Shown piece by piece: positions 1 through 9,079 of a DNA stretch of 64,000 bases (position 1 is the stretch's first letter; each line of letters starts with the position of its first letter). The DNA lies in contig NZ_JSAK01000029.1 of NCBI RefSeq assembly GCF_000802965.1, positions 143,127 through 207,126 of the forward strand, given 5' to 3'. Under the pieces are notes generated by a model. The model ran no database searches. It saw only the letters and a list, made by a program, of their open reading frames with translations, and had not been told where the DNA came from. This DNA is from Pseudomonas fluorescens. GTDB lineage: Bacteria > Pseudomonadota > Gammaproteobacteria > Pseudomonadales > Pseudomonadaceae. A program made the position numbers and the translations under genes.

Positions 1-1059
1 GACTCACTGCAAGTGGGTCTGGCAACCATTGCGTTGCTGTGGATCACCACCTTCGCCAACTTCGGCGGTGCGCGAATCACTGGCCGGATTGGCGCGGTCA
101 CCGTATGGGGCGTGATTGCACCGGTGGTGCTGGTGTCCACCGTTGGCTGGTTCTGGTTCGACAGCAGCGTGTACGCCGCCGGCTGGAACCCGCACAACAT
201 GGGCTGGCTCGACGCCGCAGGCGCCTCGGTGGCGATCACCTTGTGGGCCTTCCTCGGCCTGGAATCCGCGTGCGCCAACACCGACGCGGTGGAAAACCCC
301 GAGAAGAACGTGCCGATTGCGGTACTCGGCGGCACCCTCGGCGCGGCGGTGATCTACATCGTTTCCACCAACGTGATCGCGGGCATCGTCGATAACCCGG
401 AACTGGCCGCCTCCACCGCACCGTTCGGTCTGGTGTTCGCCAAAATGTTCACCCCTGTGGTCGGCGACATTGTGATGGCCGCCATGGTGCTGGCTTGCAT
501 CGGTTCGCTGCTGGGTTGGCAGTTCACCATTGCCCAGGTCTACAAAAGCTCGGCGGACACCGGCTACTTCCTGTCGATCTTCGCCAAGTCCAACAAGGCC
601 GGAACGCCGATTGTCGGCATGCTGGTGCTATTAGCCGCGCAAACGGCGCTGGGTTTTCTCACCATCAGCCCGGACCTCAGTAAACAGTTTGACACCCTGG
701 TCAACCTCGCGGTGGTCACCAACCTGGTGCCGTACATCCTCTCCATGGCCGCGTTGATGACCATGCAGAAAGTGTCCAACGTACCGGCCGGCAAGGCGCT
801 CGCCACTAACATCATTGCCTGGGTAGCCGCTGCCTACAGCTACCTGGCGCTCTACAGTTCAGGCGAGCAAGCGTTAATGCTCGGCGGCGTAGCGACCATC
901 TTCGGCTACACGCTGTTCGGCTTCGTCAACAACCGCCTGATTCGACTTGAAGCAGTCAACAACAGCGTACCGACGCAAACCGTCAGCGCGCAGCACATCA
1001 CAGGCAAACCGGTGCCGGTGAACAGCCTGAATAAAGCCACTCTGGAGGTCAACGCATGA
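1..1059 (+). CDS. Basic amino acid/polyamine antiporter, APC family (5' end missing)
   Basis: The reading frame is open from base 1, so the start and the first membrane helices lie outside the window; about 352 codons remain. The protein is a run of hydrophobic helices with APC-superfamily features, such as the segment around GLESACANTDAVENPEKNVP that links two helices. It probably exchanges a basic amino acid for the amine made by the decarboxylase that follows. The two genes overlap by four bases (ATGA), which implies translational coupling. The same permease-decarboxylase pairing is known beside P. aeruginosa ldcA. Substrate (lysine/cadaverine or arginine/agmatine) is inferred from context only. 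Confidence 0.85.
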   Translation, partial: DSLQVGLATIALLWITTFANFGGARITGRIGAVTVWGVIAPVVLVSTVGWFWFDSSVYAAGWNPHNMGWLDAAGASVAITLWAFLGLESACANTDAVENPEKNVPIAVLGGTLGAAVIYIVSTNVIAGIVDNPELAASTAPFGLVFAKMFTPVVGDIVMAAMVLACIGSLLGWQFTIAQVYKSSADTGYFLSIFAKSNKAGTPIVGMLVLLAAQTALGFLTISPDLSKQFDTLVNLAVVTNLVPYILSMAALMTMQKVSNVPAGKALATNIIAWVAAAYSYLALYSSGEQALMLGGVATIFGYTLFGFVNNRLIRLEAVNNSVPTQTVSAQHITGKPVPVNSLNKATLEVNA

Positions 1060-3341
1060 CGGAATATAGACATTCACTCGGGATGCTCGCGCTACTGGTC
1101 AGCAGCCCGGCGGACAAGCGCACGGTGTTTGGCCGCGCTCTCGATCAACTGGTCAGCGATGTTGAAGGACGTGGCGTCAGCGTACTGGCCTCGGAAAGTC
1201 TCAGCGATGCAGCGTCGATCCTGCGCTCGGACCCGGCCGTCCAATGCGTGTTGATCAGTTGGGAAATGGACACCAGCGAAGGCCATGAAGACTGCATCAA
1301 GTTGCTGGTCAAACTGCGCGAGCGCAACACGCGGGTGCCGGTGTTCCTGATCAGCGACCGGACCACCGCGTCGAGCATTCCGTTGTTGGTCATGCAACAC
1401 GCCGACGACTTCATCTGGCTGCCCGAAGACACCAGCCGCTTCCTCAGCGGCCGCATCCTGGCGGCCATCGAACGCTATCGCCAGGCTGCCCTGCCGCCAA
1501 TGTTCGGTGCTCTGGTGAAGTTTGCCCGGTCCTATGAATATTCCTGGCACACCCCCGGTCATGCCGGTGGTACGGCGTTTCTGAAAAGTACGGCGGGCCG
1601 GGCGTTCTACGAGTTCTTCGGGGAAAACCTGCTGCGGTCCGACCTGTCGATTTCGGTCGGTGAACTGGGTTCGCTGCTCGACCACAGCGGCCCGATCGGC
1701 CAGGGCGAGCGCTACGCCGCCAAGGTGTTCGGCGCCCATCGCACGTACTACGTGACCAACGGCTCGTCGATGTCCAACCGCGTGATTCTGATGGCCAGCG
1801 TCACGCGCAATCAGATCGCATTGTGCGACCGCAACTGCCACAAATCCGCCGAACACGCGATGACGCTGTCAGGTGCCCTGCCGACCTATCTGGTGCCAAC
1901 GCGCAACCGCTACGGCATCATCGGCCCGATCCTCCCGCAAACCCTGAGCGCCGAAGGCGTCAAAGCGGCTATCGCCAACAACCCGCTGGTCAAGGAAGAC
2001 ATCGACCCGACGCCGGTCCACGCGATCATCACCAACTCCACCTACGACGGCCTGACCTACAACGTCACCCGCGTCGAGGAACTGCTGGGCCAGAGTGTCG
2101 ACCGCCTGCATTTCGACGAAGCCTGGTACGGCTATGCGCGCTTCAACCCGCTGTACCGCGACCGCCATGCCATGCACGGCAGCCCGGACGATCACGACGA
2201 CACCAAGCCCACCGTGTTCGCCACCCAGTCGACCCACAAGTTGCTCGCAGCCCTGTCCCAAGCCTCGATGATTCACGTGCGCAACGGCCGTAACCCGATT
2301 GAACACGGGCGCTTCAACGAGTCGTACATGATGCACGCCTCGACGTCGCCGAACTACGCGATCATGGCCTCCTGCGACGTCAGCTCGGCCATGATGGAAG
2401 CCCCTAGCGGGCAGATTCTTACGACTGAATCCATCGAAGAGGCCGTGTCTTTCCGCCAGGTCATCTCGCGCATGCACCACGAGATGTACGGCAAGGACGA
2501 CTGGTTCTTCACCTGCTGGCAGCCGCCGACCGTTCAGGTGGGCAACGCGACGGTGCCATTCCATGAGGTAGACCCGGTACTGCTGAAAACAGAGCCAAAC
2601 TGCTGGGTACTGCATCCCAACGAGGTATGGCACGGTTTCGGCGACATCGAAGAAGGCTACTGCATGCTGGACCCGATCAAGGTCTCGGTGCTCAGCCCCG
2701 GCATGGGCGACGACGGCAACCTGCTGGCCTCGGGCATCCCGGCGTGCGTGCTCACGGCGTACCTCGGTCGCCAGGGCATCGTCGTCGAGAAAACCACCGA
2801 TTTCACCATCCTGTTCCTGTTCTCCATCGGCATCACCAAAGGCAAGTGGGGCACGCTGGTCAACGCCTTGCTCGACTTCAAGCGCGACTATGACGACAAC
2901 GCCGAACTGGAGCTGTGCCTGCCGGACCTGCTGGCCGCCAACCAGGGACGCTACGCTGGCATGGGCCTCAAGGACCTGGCCGACGAAATCTTCGCCGCCA
3001 TGAAGCAGCACAAAACCACCGCCAACATGTCCCAGGCCTTCGGCACCCTGCCAAAAGCCGAATTCAGCCCGGTGGAAGCCTACGAGAAACTGGTGCGCAA
3101 CGACATCGAACTGGTGACCCTGGACGAAGCCGCCGGACGCATCGCCGCCACCGGCATCGTGCCGTATCCACCGGGCATTCCATTGCTGATGCCGGGCGAG
3201 AACGCAGGACCGGCGGACGGGCCGTTGCTGGCCTATCTCAAGGCGCTGGAAGCCTTCGACAGATCCTTCCCCGGTTTCACCCATGACACCCATGGGATCG
3301 AAAGCGAGGCCGGGGTTTACCGGATGCTGGTGTTGAAATGA
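1056..3341 (+). CDS. ldcA: Lysine/ornithine/arginine decarboxylase, LdcA-like
   Basis: This 761-residue PLP-dependent fold-III decarboxylase has a response-regulator-like wing domain at about residues 8-130. The PLP core follows, with SWHTPGHAGG near residue 165 and the Schiff-base lysine in STHKLL (Lys395). A C-terminal domain completes it. Length and layout match the family. LdcA decarboxylates lysine to cadaverine in Pseudomonas lysine catabolism; arginine or ornithine specificity cannot be excluded from sequence alone. The start codon overlaps the stop of the upstream antiporter, so the two form an uptake/decarboxylation unit. A REP pair follows the gene. Confidence 0.85.
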   Translation: MTEYRHSLGMLALLVSSPADKRTVFGRALDQLVSDVEGRGVSVLASESLSDAASILRSDPAVQCVLISWEMDTSEGHEDCIKLLVKLRERNTRVPVFLISDRTTASSIPLLVMQHADDFIWLPEDTSRFLSGRILAAIERYRQAALPPMFGALVKFARSYEYSWHTPGHAGGTAFLKSTAGRAFYEFFGENLLRSDLSISVGELGSLLDHSGPIGQGERYAAKVFGAHRTYYVTNGSSMSNRVILMASVTRNQIALCDRNCHKSAEHAMTLSGALPTYLVPTRNRYGIIGPILPQTLSAEGVKAAIANNPLVKEDIDPTPVHAIITNSTYDGLTYNVTRVEELLGQSVDRLHFDEAWYGYARFNPLYRDRHAMHGSPDDHDDTKPTVFATQSTHKLLAALSQASMIHVRNGRNPIEHGRFNESYMMHASTSPNYAIMASCDVSSAMMEAPSGQILTTESIEEAVSFRQVISRMHHEMYGKDDWFFTCWQPPTVQVGNATVPFHEVDPVLLKTEPNCWVLHPNEVWHGFGDIEEGYCMLDPIKVSVLSPGMGDDGNLLASGIPACVLTAYLGRQGIVVEKTTDFTILFLFSIGITKGKWGTLVNALLDFKRDYDDNAELELCLPDLLAANQGRYAGMGLKDLADEIFAAMKQHKTTANMSQAFGTLPKAEFSPVEAYEKLVRNDIELVTLDEAAGRIAATGIVPYPPGIPLLMPGENAGPADGPLLAYLKALEAFDRSFPGFTHDTHGIESEAGVYRMLVLK

Positions 3342-3367
3342 GTTAGGTCCGGCTCTCCGTAATACCT

Positions 3368-3454
3368 GTAGGAGCAAGCTTGCTTGCGATAGAGGCGGTA
3401 CATTCAAAATTGATGTATCAGAAAGTCCGCCATCGCGAGCAAGCTTGCTCCTAC
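3368..3454. repeat. REP inverted pair (GGAGCAAGCTTGCTTGCGAT type)
   Basis: Two arms (3368-3390 and 3432-3454) are near-perfect inverted copies separated by about 40 bases, as in REPIN elements of P. fluorescens. It sits just after the decarboxylase gene, where it may protect the 3' end of the transcript. Confidence 0.85.
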
Positions 3455-3537
3455 AAGGATCTCCTTCAGCTGTCGGATCTCCTTCAGTCCAAAACCCTAT
3501 GGGCAAATTCGATCACAGCGCTCTATGATTGAACCCC

Positions 3538-3939
3538 ATGACCACCACTGCTCCGATTCGCCAACCCTGCCCGCCCGGTGCCTGCGATTGCGGGCGTGAC
3601 CCGTTGCTGGAAACACCGGGAGCGGACGTGCGCATCCTGTTTCTGACCCGCGCAGAAGAAAAGCGCCTGATCGAACGCCTGGAAAACCTTTCAAGTCTCA
3701 AAGACCTGGAACACCTGCAACAGCGGATGTTCGAGCAGTTGGGCATCCGTGTGGACATCGTGCCCAGCTTCAACGAAGTACGGACCACGCGCGGTATCGG
3801 CATCCAGGTCGGCGAACTGCCAGGACTGTGCCGCAAAACCCGCGCCTCGATCCCCGCCGCGATTCGTCGCGCCATGGAAAAACGCCCGGAAATCGCTTAC
3901 GACGTGCTCAACGCCAACGACCTTTTGCGGGATGCGTGA
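3538..3939 (+). CDS. Conserved hypothetical protein with CxCGRDPLL motif
   Basis: A 133-residue soluble protein begins with a Cys-rich segment (PCPPGACDCGRDPLL), then a charged helix-rich middle and a basic C-terminus. I do not recognise the family. The three closely spaced cysteines near residues 10-17 could bind a metal. An alternative TTG start lies three codons upstream (3529); neither has a strong ribosome site. The stop codon overlaps the start of the HD-domain gene by one base (TGATG), so the two are probably co-translated. Confidence 0.7.
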   Translation: MTTTAPIRQPCPPGACDCGRDPLLETPGADVRILFLTRAEEKRLIERLENLSSLKDLEHLQQRMFEQLGIRVDIVPSFNEVRTTRGIGIQVGELPGLCRKTRASIPAAIRRAMEKRPEIAYDVLNANDLLRDA

Positions 3940-4478
3940 TGACTCCCCTTCTCGAATTTCCCGTCACCGACGAAATACTTACGTCCTTCGCACTGACGAT
4001 CGGCCCTGATCTGCAGGGCTATCGCAATCACATCTATCGAGTGCTGAATTTCTATTGCGCGCTCAGAGGCTTTGAAGGCCTGCCGCCAGAGCCGGTGCAA
4101 ATCGCGGCGGCGTTTCACGATCTGGGCATCTGGACCGACGACACCCTCGATTACCTGCCGCCCTCGGTGCAACTGGCCAGCCATTATCTCGATCACCGAC
4201 AACGCCAGGATCTTGAAGAAGAAGTGAGTGCACTGATTCTGGAGCACCACAAAGTGCGCCCCTATCGCTTGGCCTGCGCCGCCAGCGTCGAGCCGTTCCG
4301 CCAAGCCGATGTCATAGATGTGTCCCTTGGACTGGTGCGCTTCGGCCTGCCCCGGGCGTTGATCAAAACCGTGCAATCGACCTTTCCCGATCACGGCTTC
4401 CATTGGATGCTGATGCGGCGCTCGGCACGGCAATTCATTCGTACTCCGCTGCGACCGCTGCCCATGTTTCGCTGGTGA
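3939..4478 (+). CDS. HD-domain protein
   Basis: This 179-residue protein has an HD signature, AAAFHDLGIW, near residue 58, with further His residues in ASHYLDH and LEHHKVRPY. These are typical ligands of HD-superfamily metal-dependent phosphohydrolases. There is no signal peptide or membrane segment. The start at 3939 is set by the one-base overlap with the preceding stop. The substrate is unknown. Coupling to the Cys-motif gene suggests a shared process that I cannot name. Confidence 0.75.
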   Translation: MTPLLEFPVTDEILTSFALTIGPDLQGYRNHIYRVLNFYCALRGFEGLPPEPVQIAAAFHDLGIWTDDTLDYLPPSVQLASHYLDHRQRQDLEEEVSALILEHHKVRPYRLACAASVEPFRQADVIDVSLGLVRFGLPRALIKTVQSTFPDHGFHWMLMRRSARQFIRTPLRPLPMFRW

Positions 4479-4651
4479 AACAGGCATCCGCTCCCCATCC
4501 GGAAAATTCATCAAAAGAGGATCAGCGGTCGTACACGCAAGGCGGGACGCTGCTATGCCTTCACATGGAAGAGATCGACGTGCCCTTGGTCCCGGCGCCA
4601 ACCAGGTGCGCGATGAAATACAGGTGCCGATCCCTCGGAAGGAGGTGGCAG

Positions 4652-4936
4652 ATGCTATTCATAGTCAGCTGGAAGATCTGTTCGGAAAACCGAAACCATG
4701 TGATCGAACGCTTCCTCAAGACCGGCGGTGTTCCACCCGAAGGCGTGAAGATGCATGGACGTTGGTACGCCGTGGGTGGCGCGGCGGGTGTCGGCATTGC
4801 AGAAGCCAGTGACGCAATCCCGATTCAGAAGTGGGTACTTGAGTGGAGCGACCTCATGACCATGGACGTCCAGGTGGCCTTGACCGACGAGCAGATGGCG
4901 CCACTGCTGGCCGGCATCGGCAAAATCGGCAAATAG
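4652..4936 (+). CDS. DUF3303-like small protein
   Basis: The start was chosen at 4652 because a strong ribosome-binding site (GGAGG at 4641-4645) precedes it. The resulting 94-residue product begins MLFIVSW, as DUF3303 proteins do, and has the characteristic GVKMHGRWYAVG and EWSDLM segments. These are small cytosolic proteins of unknown function with a ferredoxin-like (dimeric alpha/beta barrel) appearance. The same frame stays open upstream to 4403 but overlaps the HD gene and has no credible start. Confidence 0.75.
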   Translation: MLFIVSWKICSENRNHVIERFLKTGGVPPEGVKMHGRWYAVGGAAGVGIAEASDAIPIQKWVLEWSDLMTMDVQVALTDEQMAPLLAGIGKIGK

Positions 4937-5049
4937 GTGCCATTGAGAAGGCGAGTCAGCTCGCCGCGTCGATTTCAGATGGATCAGACCGCTGCAGCAG
5001 CGTTCGCTGACGTCGGATTTGAATCGCCGTTTCTGATTTCCAACGCCAC

Positions 5050-5090
5050 AAGCCAGTCACACGGGGCCTGACAGCCCGTGCGACTGGCTT
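5050..5090. terminator. Long hairpin between the DUF3303 gene and the sulfatase (possible terminator)
   Basis: The arms 5050-5065 and 5075-5090 pair over 16 positions with one mismatch (AAGCCAGTC/GACTGGCTT outer part, CACGGG/CCCGTG inner part) around a 9-base loop. No U-tract follows, so it could be a weak terminator or an mRNA-end hairpin. The rest of the 300-base gap 4937-5237 holds a small GGCGAG hairpin at 4951-4966 and a tandem CTCGTCTCAG (5198-5207, 5212-5221) just upstream of the sulfatase ribosome site. I see no gene in it. Confidence 0.45.
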
Positions 5091-5237
5091 CGATCAGTGT
5101 TGAAAAAGCAAATTTCGTTGAGACAGCTGACTGGATATTTCTCAATTCAAACCTACGCTGTTCGCGGGGGACCCAAATTAAAACGGCGGTCGGGGGGCTC
5201 GTCTCAGAGTACTCGTCTCAGTGCGTAGGAGCTCGAC

Positions 5238-6851
5238 ATGTACCGGACAAAGCAATCCTCAGCGTTCGCAGTTCCACTGTTGTTATCTACGATGTTTCTT
5301 CCCGTCATCATCCAAGCAGCCGATCCACCACCGAATATCGTAGTGATCATGGGTGACGACATCGGCTGGTCCAATATCGGTGTCTACAACCAGGGAATGA
5401 TGGCCGGTCGTACGCCAAACCTCGACCAGCTCGCCAATGAAGGCATGCGCTTCACCGACTATTACGCCGAGGCCAGTTGCACCGCCGGGCGTGCCAATTT
5501 CATTACCGGCGAACTGCCGATCCGGACCGGCATGACCACTGTTGGCCAGGCCGGCTCGCCCATCGGTATTCCGGCCGAAGCGGTTACCATTGCCACCGCC
5601 CTCAAGGCCATGGGCTATTCCACCGGGCAGTTCGGCAAGAATCACTTGGGCGACTTGAACGAATTCCTGCCGACCGTGCATGGGTTCGACGAGTTCTTCG
5701 GTTACCTCTATCACCTCGACGCCATGGAAGACCCGGCGCACCCCAACTATCCGCAGGAACTGCTCGCCACCGTTGGCCCGCGCAACATGGTTCACAGCTG
5801 GGCTACCGCCACGGACGATACGACTGTCATGCCGCGTTGGGGCAAGGTCGGCAAACAGAAAATCGAAGACGCCGGCACGCTGTATCCGGAACGGATGAAA
5901 ACCGTCGACGACGAGATTCGCGACAAAGCCTTCGCCTTCGTCGACAAGGCCAAACAGGACAACAAACCGTTCTTCCTCTGGCTGAATCCGACCCGCATGC
6001 ACATCGTCACGCACCTCTCCGACAAGTACGAAGCCATGCGCAACGCGCAAAATGGCTGGTCGGAACAGGAAGCCGGCATGGCGCAGCTCGACGATATCGT
6101 CGGTGACGTCATGGCCAAGCTGAAAAAAGACGGTATGGACGGCAACACCATTGTCATTTTTACCACTGACAATGGTGCAGAAAACTTCACTTGGCCAGAT
6201 GGCGGCACCACGCCGTTTGCCATGGGCAAGGGCACCATCATGGAAGGTGGATTCCGGGTTCCGGCGATCATTCGTTGGCCGGGTAAAGTGCCGGCCAATC
6301 AGATTGCCAACGGCATCATGTCCGGCATGGACTGGTTCCCGACCCTGGTCGCGGCGGCCGGTAACCCGAACATCACTCAGGAATTGCTCAAGGGCAAGCA
6401 GCTGGGCGACCGGACCTACAAGGTGCACCTGGACGGCTATGACCAGACGCCGATGATCACCGGCAAAGGTCCGTCGACCCGTAATGAAATCTTCTACTTT
6501 GGTGAGAGTGCGCTGGGCGCAGTGCGAATCGGCGACTACAAATATCGCTTTATTGACCAGCCAGGCGGGTGGATGGGCGCCAAGGTGGCGGTCGACGTAC
6601 CGATCCTGACCAACCTGCGCCTCGACCCCTTCGAACGTATGGGCTGGCCGGAGAATCAAGCCGCGCAAGGTTCGCAGCAGTATTTCGACTGGTTCAAGTT
6701 CCAGTTCTGGCGCTTCGTGTTCGTCCAGCAACAGGTGACCAAACTGGCAGAAACCGCGATCGAGTTCCCGCCGATGCAAAAAGGCGCGAGCTTCAACCTA
6801 GATTCGGTCAAAGCCAAGATCGCTGCGGCTCGGGCAGAAATGGCCAAGTAA
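5238..6851 (+). CDS. Secreted arylsulfatase, FGly (type I) family
   Basis: A 537-residue protein with a Sec signal peptide (cleavage after about residue 28, IIQAA/DPPPN) and an alkaline-phosphatase-type sulfatase core. The metal-binding start IVVIMGDDIGWSN and the C-x-A-x-R formylglycine site (CTAGR, Cys81) are present, with Ala instead of the commoner Pro. The later GKNHLGD and FTTDNGAEN segments are also typical. It should hydrolyse aryl or other sulfate esters in the periplasm once the cysteine is oxidised; no maturation enzyme is encoded here. A clear AGGAG site precedes the start. The porin and lipoprotein genes follow on the same strand at 77 and 42 bp, suggesting one operon. Confidence 0.88.
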   Translation: MYRTKQSSAFAVPLLLSTMFLPVIIQAADPPPNIVVIMGDDIGWSNIGVYNQGMMAGRTPNLDQLANEGMRFTDYYAEASCTAGRANFITGELPIRTGMTTVGQAGSPIGIPAEAVTIATALKAMGYSTGQFGKNHLGDLNEFLPTVHGFDEFFGYLYHLDAMEDPAHPNYPQELLATVGPRNMVHSWATATDDTTVMPRWGKVGKQKIEDAGTLYPERMKTVDDEIRDKAFAFVDKAKQDNKPFFLWLNPTRMHIVTHLSDKYEAMRNAQNGWSEQEAGMAQLDDIVGDVMAKLKKDGMDGNTIVIFTTDNGAENFTWPDGGTTPFAMGKGTIMEGGFRVPAIIRWPGKVPANQIANGIMSGMDWFPTLVAAAGNPNITQELLKGKQLGDRTYKVHLDGYDQTPMITGKGPSTRNEIFYFGESALGAVRIGDYKYRFIDQPGGWMGAKVAVDVPILTNLRLDPFERMGWPENQAAQGSQQYFDWFKFQFWRFVFVQQQVTKLAETAIEFPPMQKGASFNLDSVKAKIAAARAEMAK

Positions 6852-6928
6852 GGCGTCGAGATCACGGGTGGCCGATGCTGGCCACCCGTATCTCTGACGG
6901 ACGTTTATTGACGCAGTAGGGAATTAAC

Positions 6929-8197
6929 ATGCAGATAAAAACCTCCGCCCTGCCCGCCTTTACCCTGCTTGCGCTGTGCTGTCAGCAGGCCTACGCCGGC
7001 GGCATCATGCTCTACGAAATCGGCACCGATAATGCCGGTCTCGCCAACGCCGGTGCGGCCGCCCGAGCACAAGGTCCCTCTACAATTGCCAGCAACCCGG
7101 CGGGCATGAGCTACTTGCCAGGCACGCAAATCACCGGTGGCTTGCAGGTGCTCTACGGCAACCTCGAATTCAATCGCGACGGCGACACCAATGTCCCGGG
7201 CAGTGGCAGCGGCAATGCCCTCGATGTGATTCCCGGCGGCAGTTTCTTCATCACTCATGAGCTGGATGATCACTGGAGCATCGGCTTCGGCCAATACGCC
7301 GACTTCGGCCTGGCGGTGAATTACGACAACGATTGGTCGGGACGCTACTTCGCACAGAACGCCAGCCTCGGTGGTTTGTCTTTTGTGCCGAGTGTGGCTT
7401 ACCGCTTCAACGAGCAATGGTCGGTGGGCGTCGGCGTCAAAGCCATGTACGGCATGCTCCAGGCGCAGACAGCCATCGACCGCGCGCCCTTTGGCTTCAC
7501 CGAACGCAGCGACGGCCAGTTCAAATACGAGGACGAGGATTGGGGGTTTGGCGCGAACGTCGGAGTAATCTACGCCCCGCAAGCTGGAACACGCATCGGC
7601 CTGACCTACACCAGCAAGGTCGATCTGGATTTCGAAGACGGGCTGGACATCAAAGGCAACGGCCCGGCACTGGACCGGTTGAATGGCCTGAACACGCAAC
7701 TCGACATGACGGTGCCACAGACCGTCACGCTGAGCCTGTTCCAGCAATTGGACCAGCAATGGGCCCTGTTGGCCTCGGTCAATTGGCAGGACTGGTCGGA
7801 GTTCGGCGAGGTTGGTGTGCAGGTCGACACCACAGCGTTCGATGCTCGATCGACCACCATCGATGCCAAGTACAAAGACACCTGGCAACTGGCGCTCGGC
7901 GCGCAATACCAGGCCACCCCGCAACTCTTGTGGAACGTGGGCGTGGCTTACGACAGCAGTCCCGTTTCGGACAGCGACCGCACTCTCACCGTACCGATGG
8001 CAGAATCCTGGCGCATTGCCACAGGAGCCACCTATGCTGTGAACAAGGACACCGACCTCAACGTAAGTTGGGCCATGGTCTATCTTGGTGATATGCCGGT
8101 TGACCAGACCAAATCCACGTCGGGCTTTCGAACTTCCGGTCAGTTCGACAGTGCCTGGATTTCGGCCCTGACCGGGAACATGACCTGGCGTTTCTGA
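6929..8197 (+). CDS. FadL/TodX (OmpP1) family outer-membrane channel
   Basis: This 422-residue precursor has a signal peptide ending AYA/GGI and then the FadL-type N-terminal plug. Near the N-terminus is the family's typical run with NAGLANAGAAA and a conserved SNPAGMS. The rest alternates as outer-membrane beta strands and ends with an aromatic residue (TWRF). FadL-type channels admit hydrophobic molecules such as fatty acids or aromatics. Lying directly after a periplasmic sulfatase, it may import the sulfate ester or the freed hydrophobic alcohol. That role is an inference from the neighbours. Confidence 0.85.
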   Translation: MQIKTSALPAFTLLALCCQQAYAGGIMLYEIGTDNAGLANAGAAARAQGPSTIASNPAGMSYLPGTQITGGLQVLYGNLEFNRDGDTNVPGSGSGNALDVIPGGSFFITHELDDHWSIGFGQYADFGLAVNYDNDWSGRYFAQNASLGGLSFVPSVAYRFNEQWSVGVGVKAMYGMLQAQTAIDRAPFGFTERSDGQFKYEDEDWGFGANVGVIYAPQAGTRIGLTYTSKVDLDFEDGLDIKGNGPALDRLNGLNTQLDMTVPQTVTLSLFQQLDQQWALLASVNWQDWSEFGEVGVQVDTTAFDARSTTIDAKYKDTWQLALGAQYQATPQLLWNVGVAYDSSPVSDSDRTLTVPMAESWRIATGATYAVNKDTDLNVSWAMVYLGDMPVDQTKSTSGFRTSGQFDSAWISALTGNMTWRF

Positions 8198-8239
8198 TTA
8201 CTAAAAAAAAAAGACTTTAACCAAGGAGTAAACAGCACT

Positions 8240-8920
8240 ATGAACCTGACCCGTAAATTGCTCGTCGGTACCGCCATGGCCGGGCTTCTGCTCGGTGGTT
8301 GTACGTCAAAAGTCACCGAGAAGGAGCAGTACTCCGGCTACCTGTCCACCTACAACAACCTGCAGGAAGTTGAAACGCCAAGCGGCGGTACGGCGATGCG
8401 CTGGGTGAGCCCGTCGTGGAACCCGAATGCCTATGACACTGTGGCCTTCTCCCGGCTGGAAATGTATCCGGCACCCAAGCCCAACGAGCGGGTCAACCAG
8501 CAGACGCTGAACGACATTCAGAACTACATGACCAACAAGGCCAAGACCACGTTGGGGCAGAAGTACCGGGTCGTATCCAGCTCGAACGCCGCGCCGGCCG
8601 GCGCAAAACTCCTGGTCATGCGTGCAGCCATCACCGGGGTAAGTGCCTCGCCTGAAGGCATGCACTGGTATGAAGTGGTGCCTATCGCAGCGGTCGTGGG
8701 TGGTGTGTCCGCCGTTACCGGTATCCGGGATGAAAACACCGAACTGTTTATCGAAGCCGAGTTCATCGACGCGAAAAACAATCAGTCCGTAGGCAGGGTC
8801 GTGCGCAAGGTCTTTGGCACCACGCTGGAAAATGACAAACAGAAAATCACCGCCCAGGACTTCAAGACAGCAATCGACAAAATGGGTAGCGACTTCCAGG
8901 CGTTCATCAACAACAAATAA
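8240..8920 (+). CDS. DUF3313-like lipoprotein
   Basis: A 226-residue lipoprotein precursor with a lipobox LLLGGC, the lipidated Cys being residue 21, followed by TSKVTEKEQYSGYL. The body, including DTVAFSRLEMYPAP and a conserved EAEFIDAKNNQSVGRVVRK segment, resembles the DUF3313 family of envelope lipoproteins of unknown function. An AAGGAG site sits 11 bases before the ATG. It follows the FadL-like gene by 42 bp, so it is probably the last gene of the sulfatase operon. Confidence 0.8.
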   Translation: MNLTRKLLVGTAMAGLLLGGCTSKVTEKEQYSGYLSTYNNLQEVETPSGGTAMRWVSPSWNPNAYDTVAFSRLEMYPAPKPNERVNQQTLNDIQNYMTNKAKTTLGQKYRVVSSSNAAPAGAKLLVMRAAITGVSASPEGMHWYEVVPIAAVVGGVSAVTGIRDENTELFIEAEFIDAKNNQSVGRVVRKVFGTTLENDKQKITAQDFKTAIDKMGSDFQAFINNK

Positions 8921-8943
8921 CATCGTCGGCTAACAACACGCCA

Positions 8944-9058
8944 TTGTGGCGAGCGAGCTTGCTCGCGCTGGGCTGCGCAGCAGCCCCAAAATTCGGTTGG
9001 CAATCACCGTTTTAGCGACTGCTTCGCAGTCGAGCGGGAGCAAGCTCCCTCGCCACAA
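8944..9058. repeat. Long imperfect palindrome of the GTGGCGAGsGAGCTTGCTcGC class
   Basis: The outer arms (TTGTGGCGAG / CTCGCCACAA) and inner hairpins (GGCTGCGCAGCAGCC and GACTGCTTCGCAGTC) form one folded unit of about 115 bp. The same class recurs at 37565 and 41626. It lies between convergent genes (lipoprotein and ligD), where a hairpin could end both transcripts. Confidence 0.8.
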
Positions 9059-9079
9059 TAGGTTTCATCACGGGAATCG

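Noticed and set aside
1869..3506. A 545-codon open frame on the minus strand opposite ldcA
   Set aside because: It is antisense to a clear PLP decarboxylase, and its composition (Gly/Val/His/Arg-rich) is typical of a high-GC shadow frame.
5078..5356. A 92-codon frame overlapping the start of the sulfatase
   Set aside because: It overlaps the sulfatase signal peptide region in another frame and has no ribosome site, whereas AGGAG precedes the sulfatase ATG.
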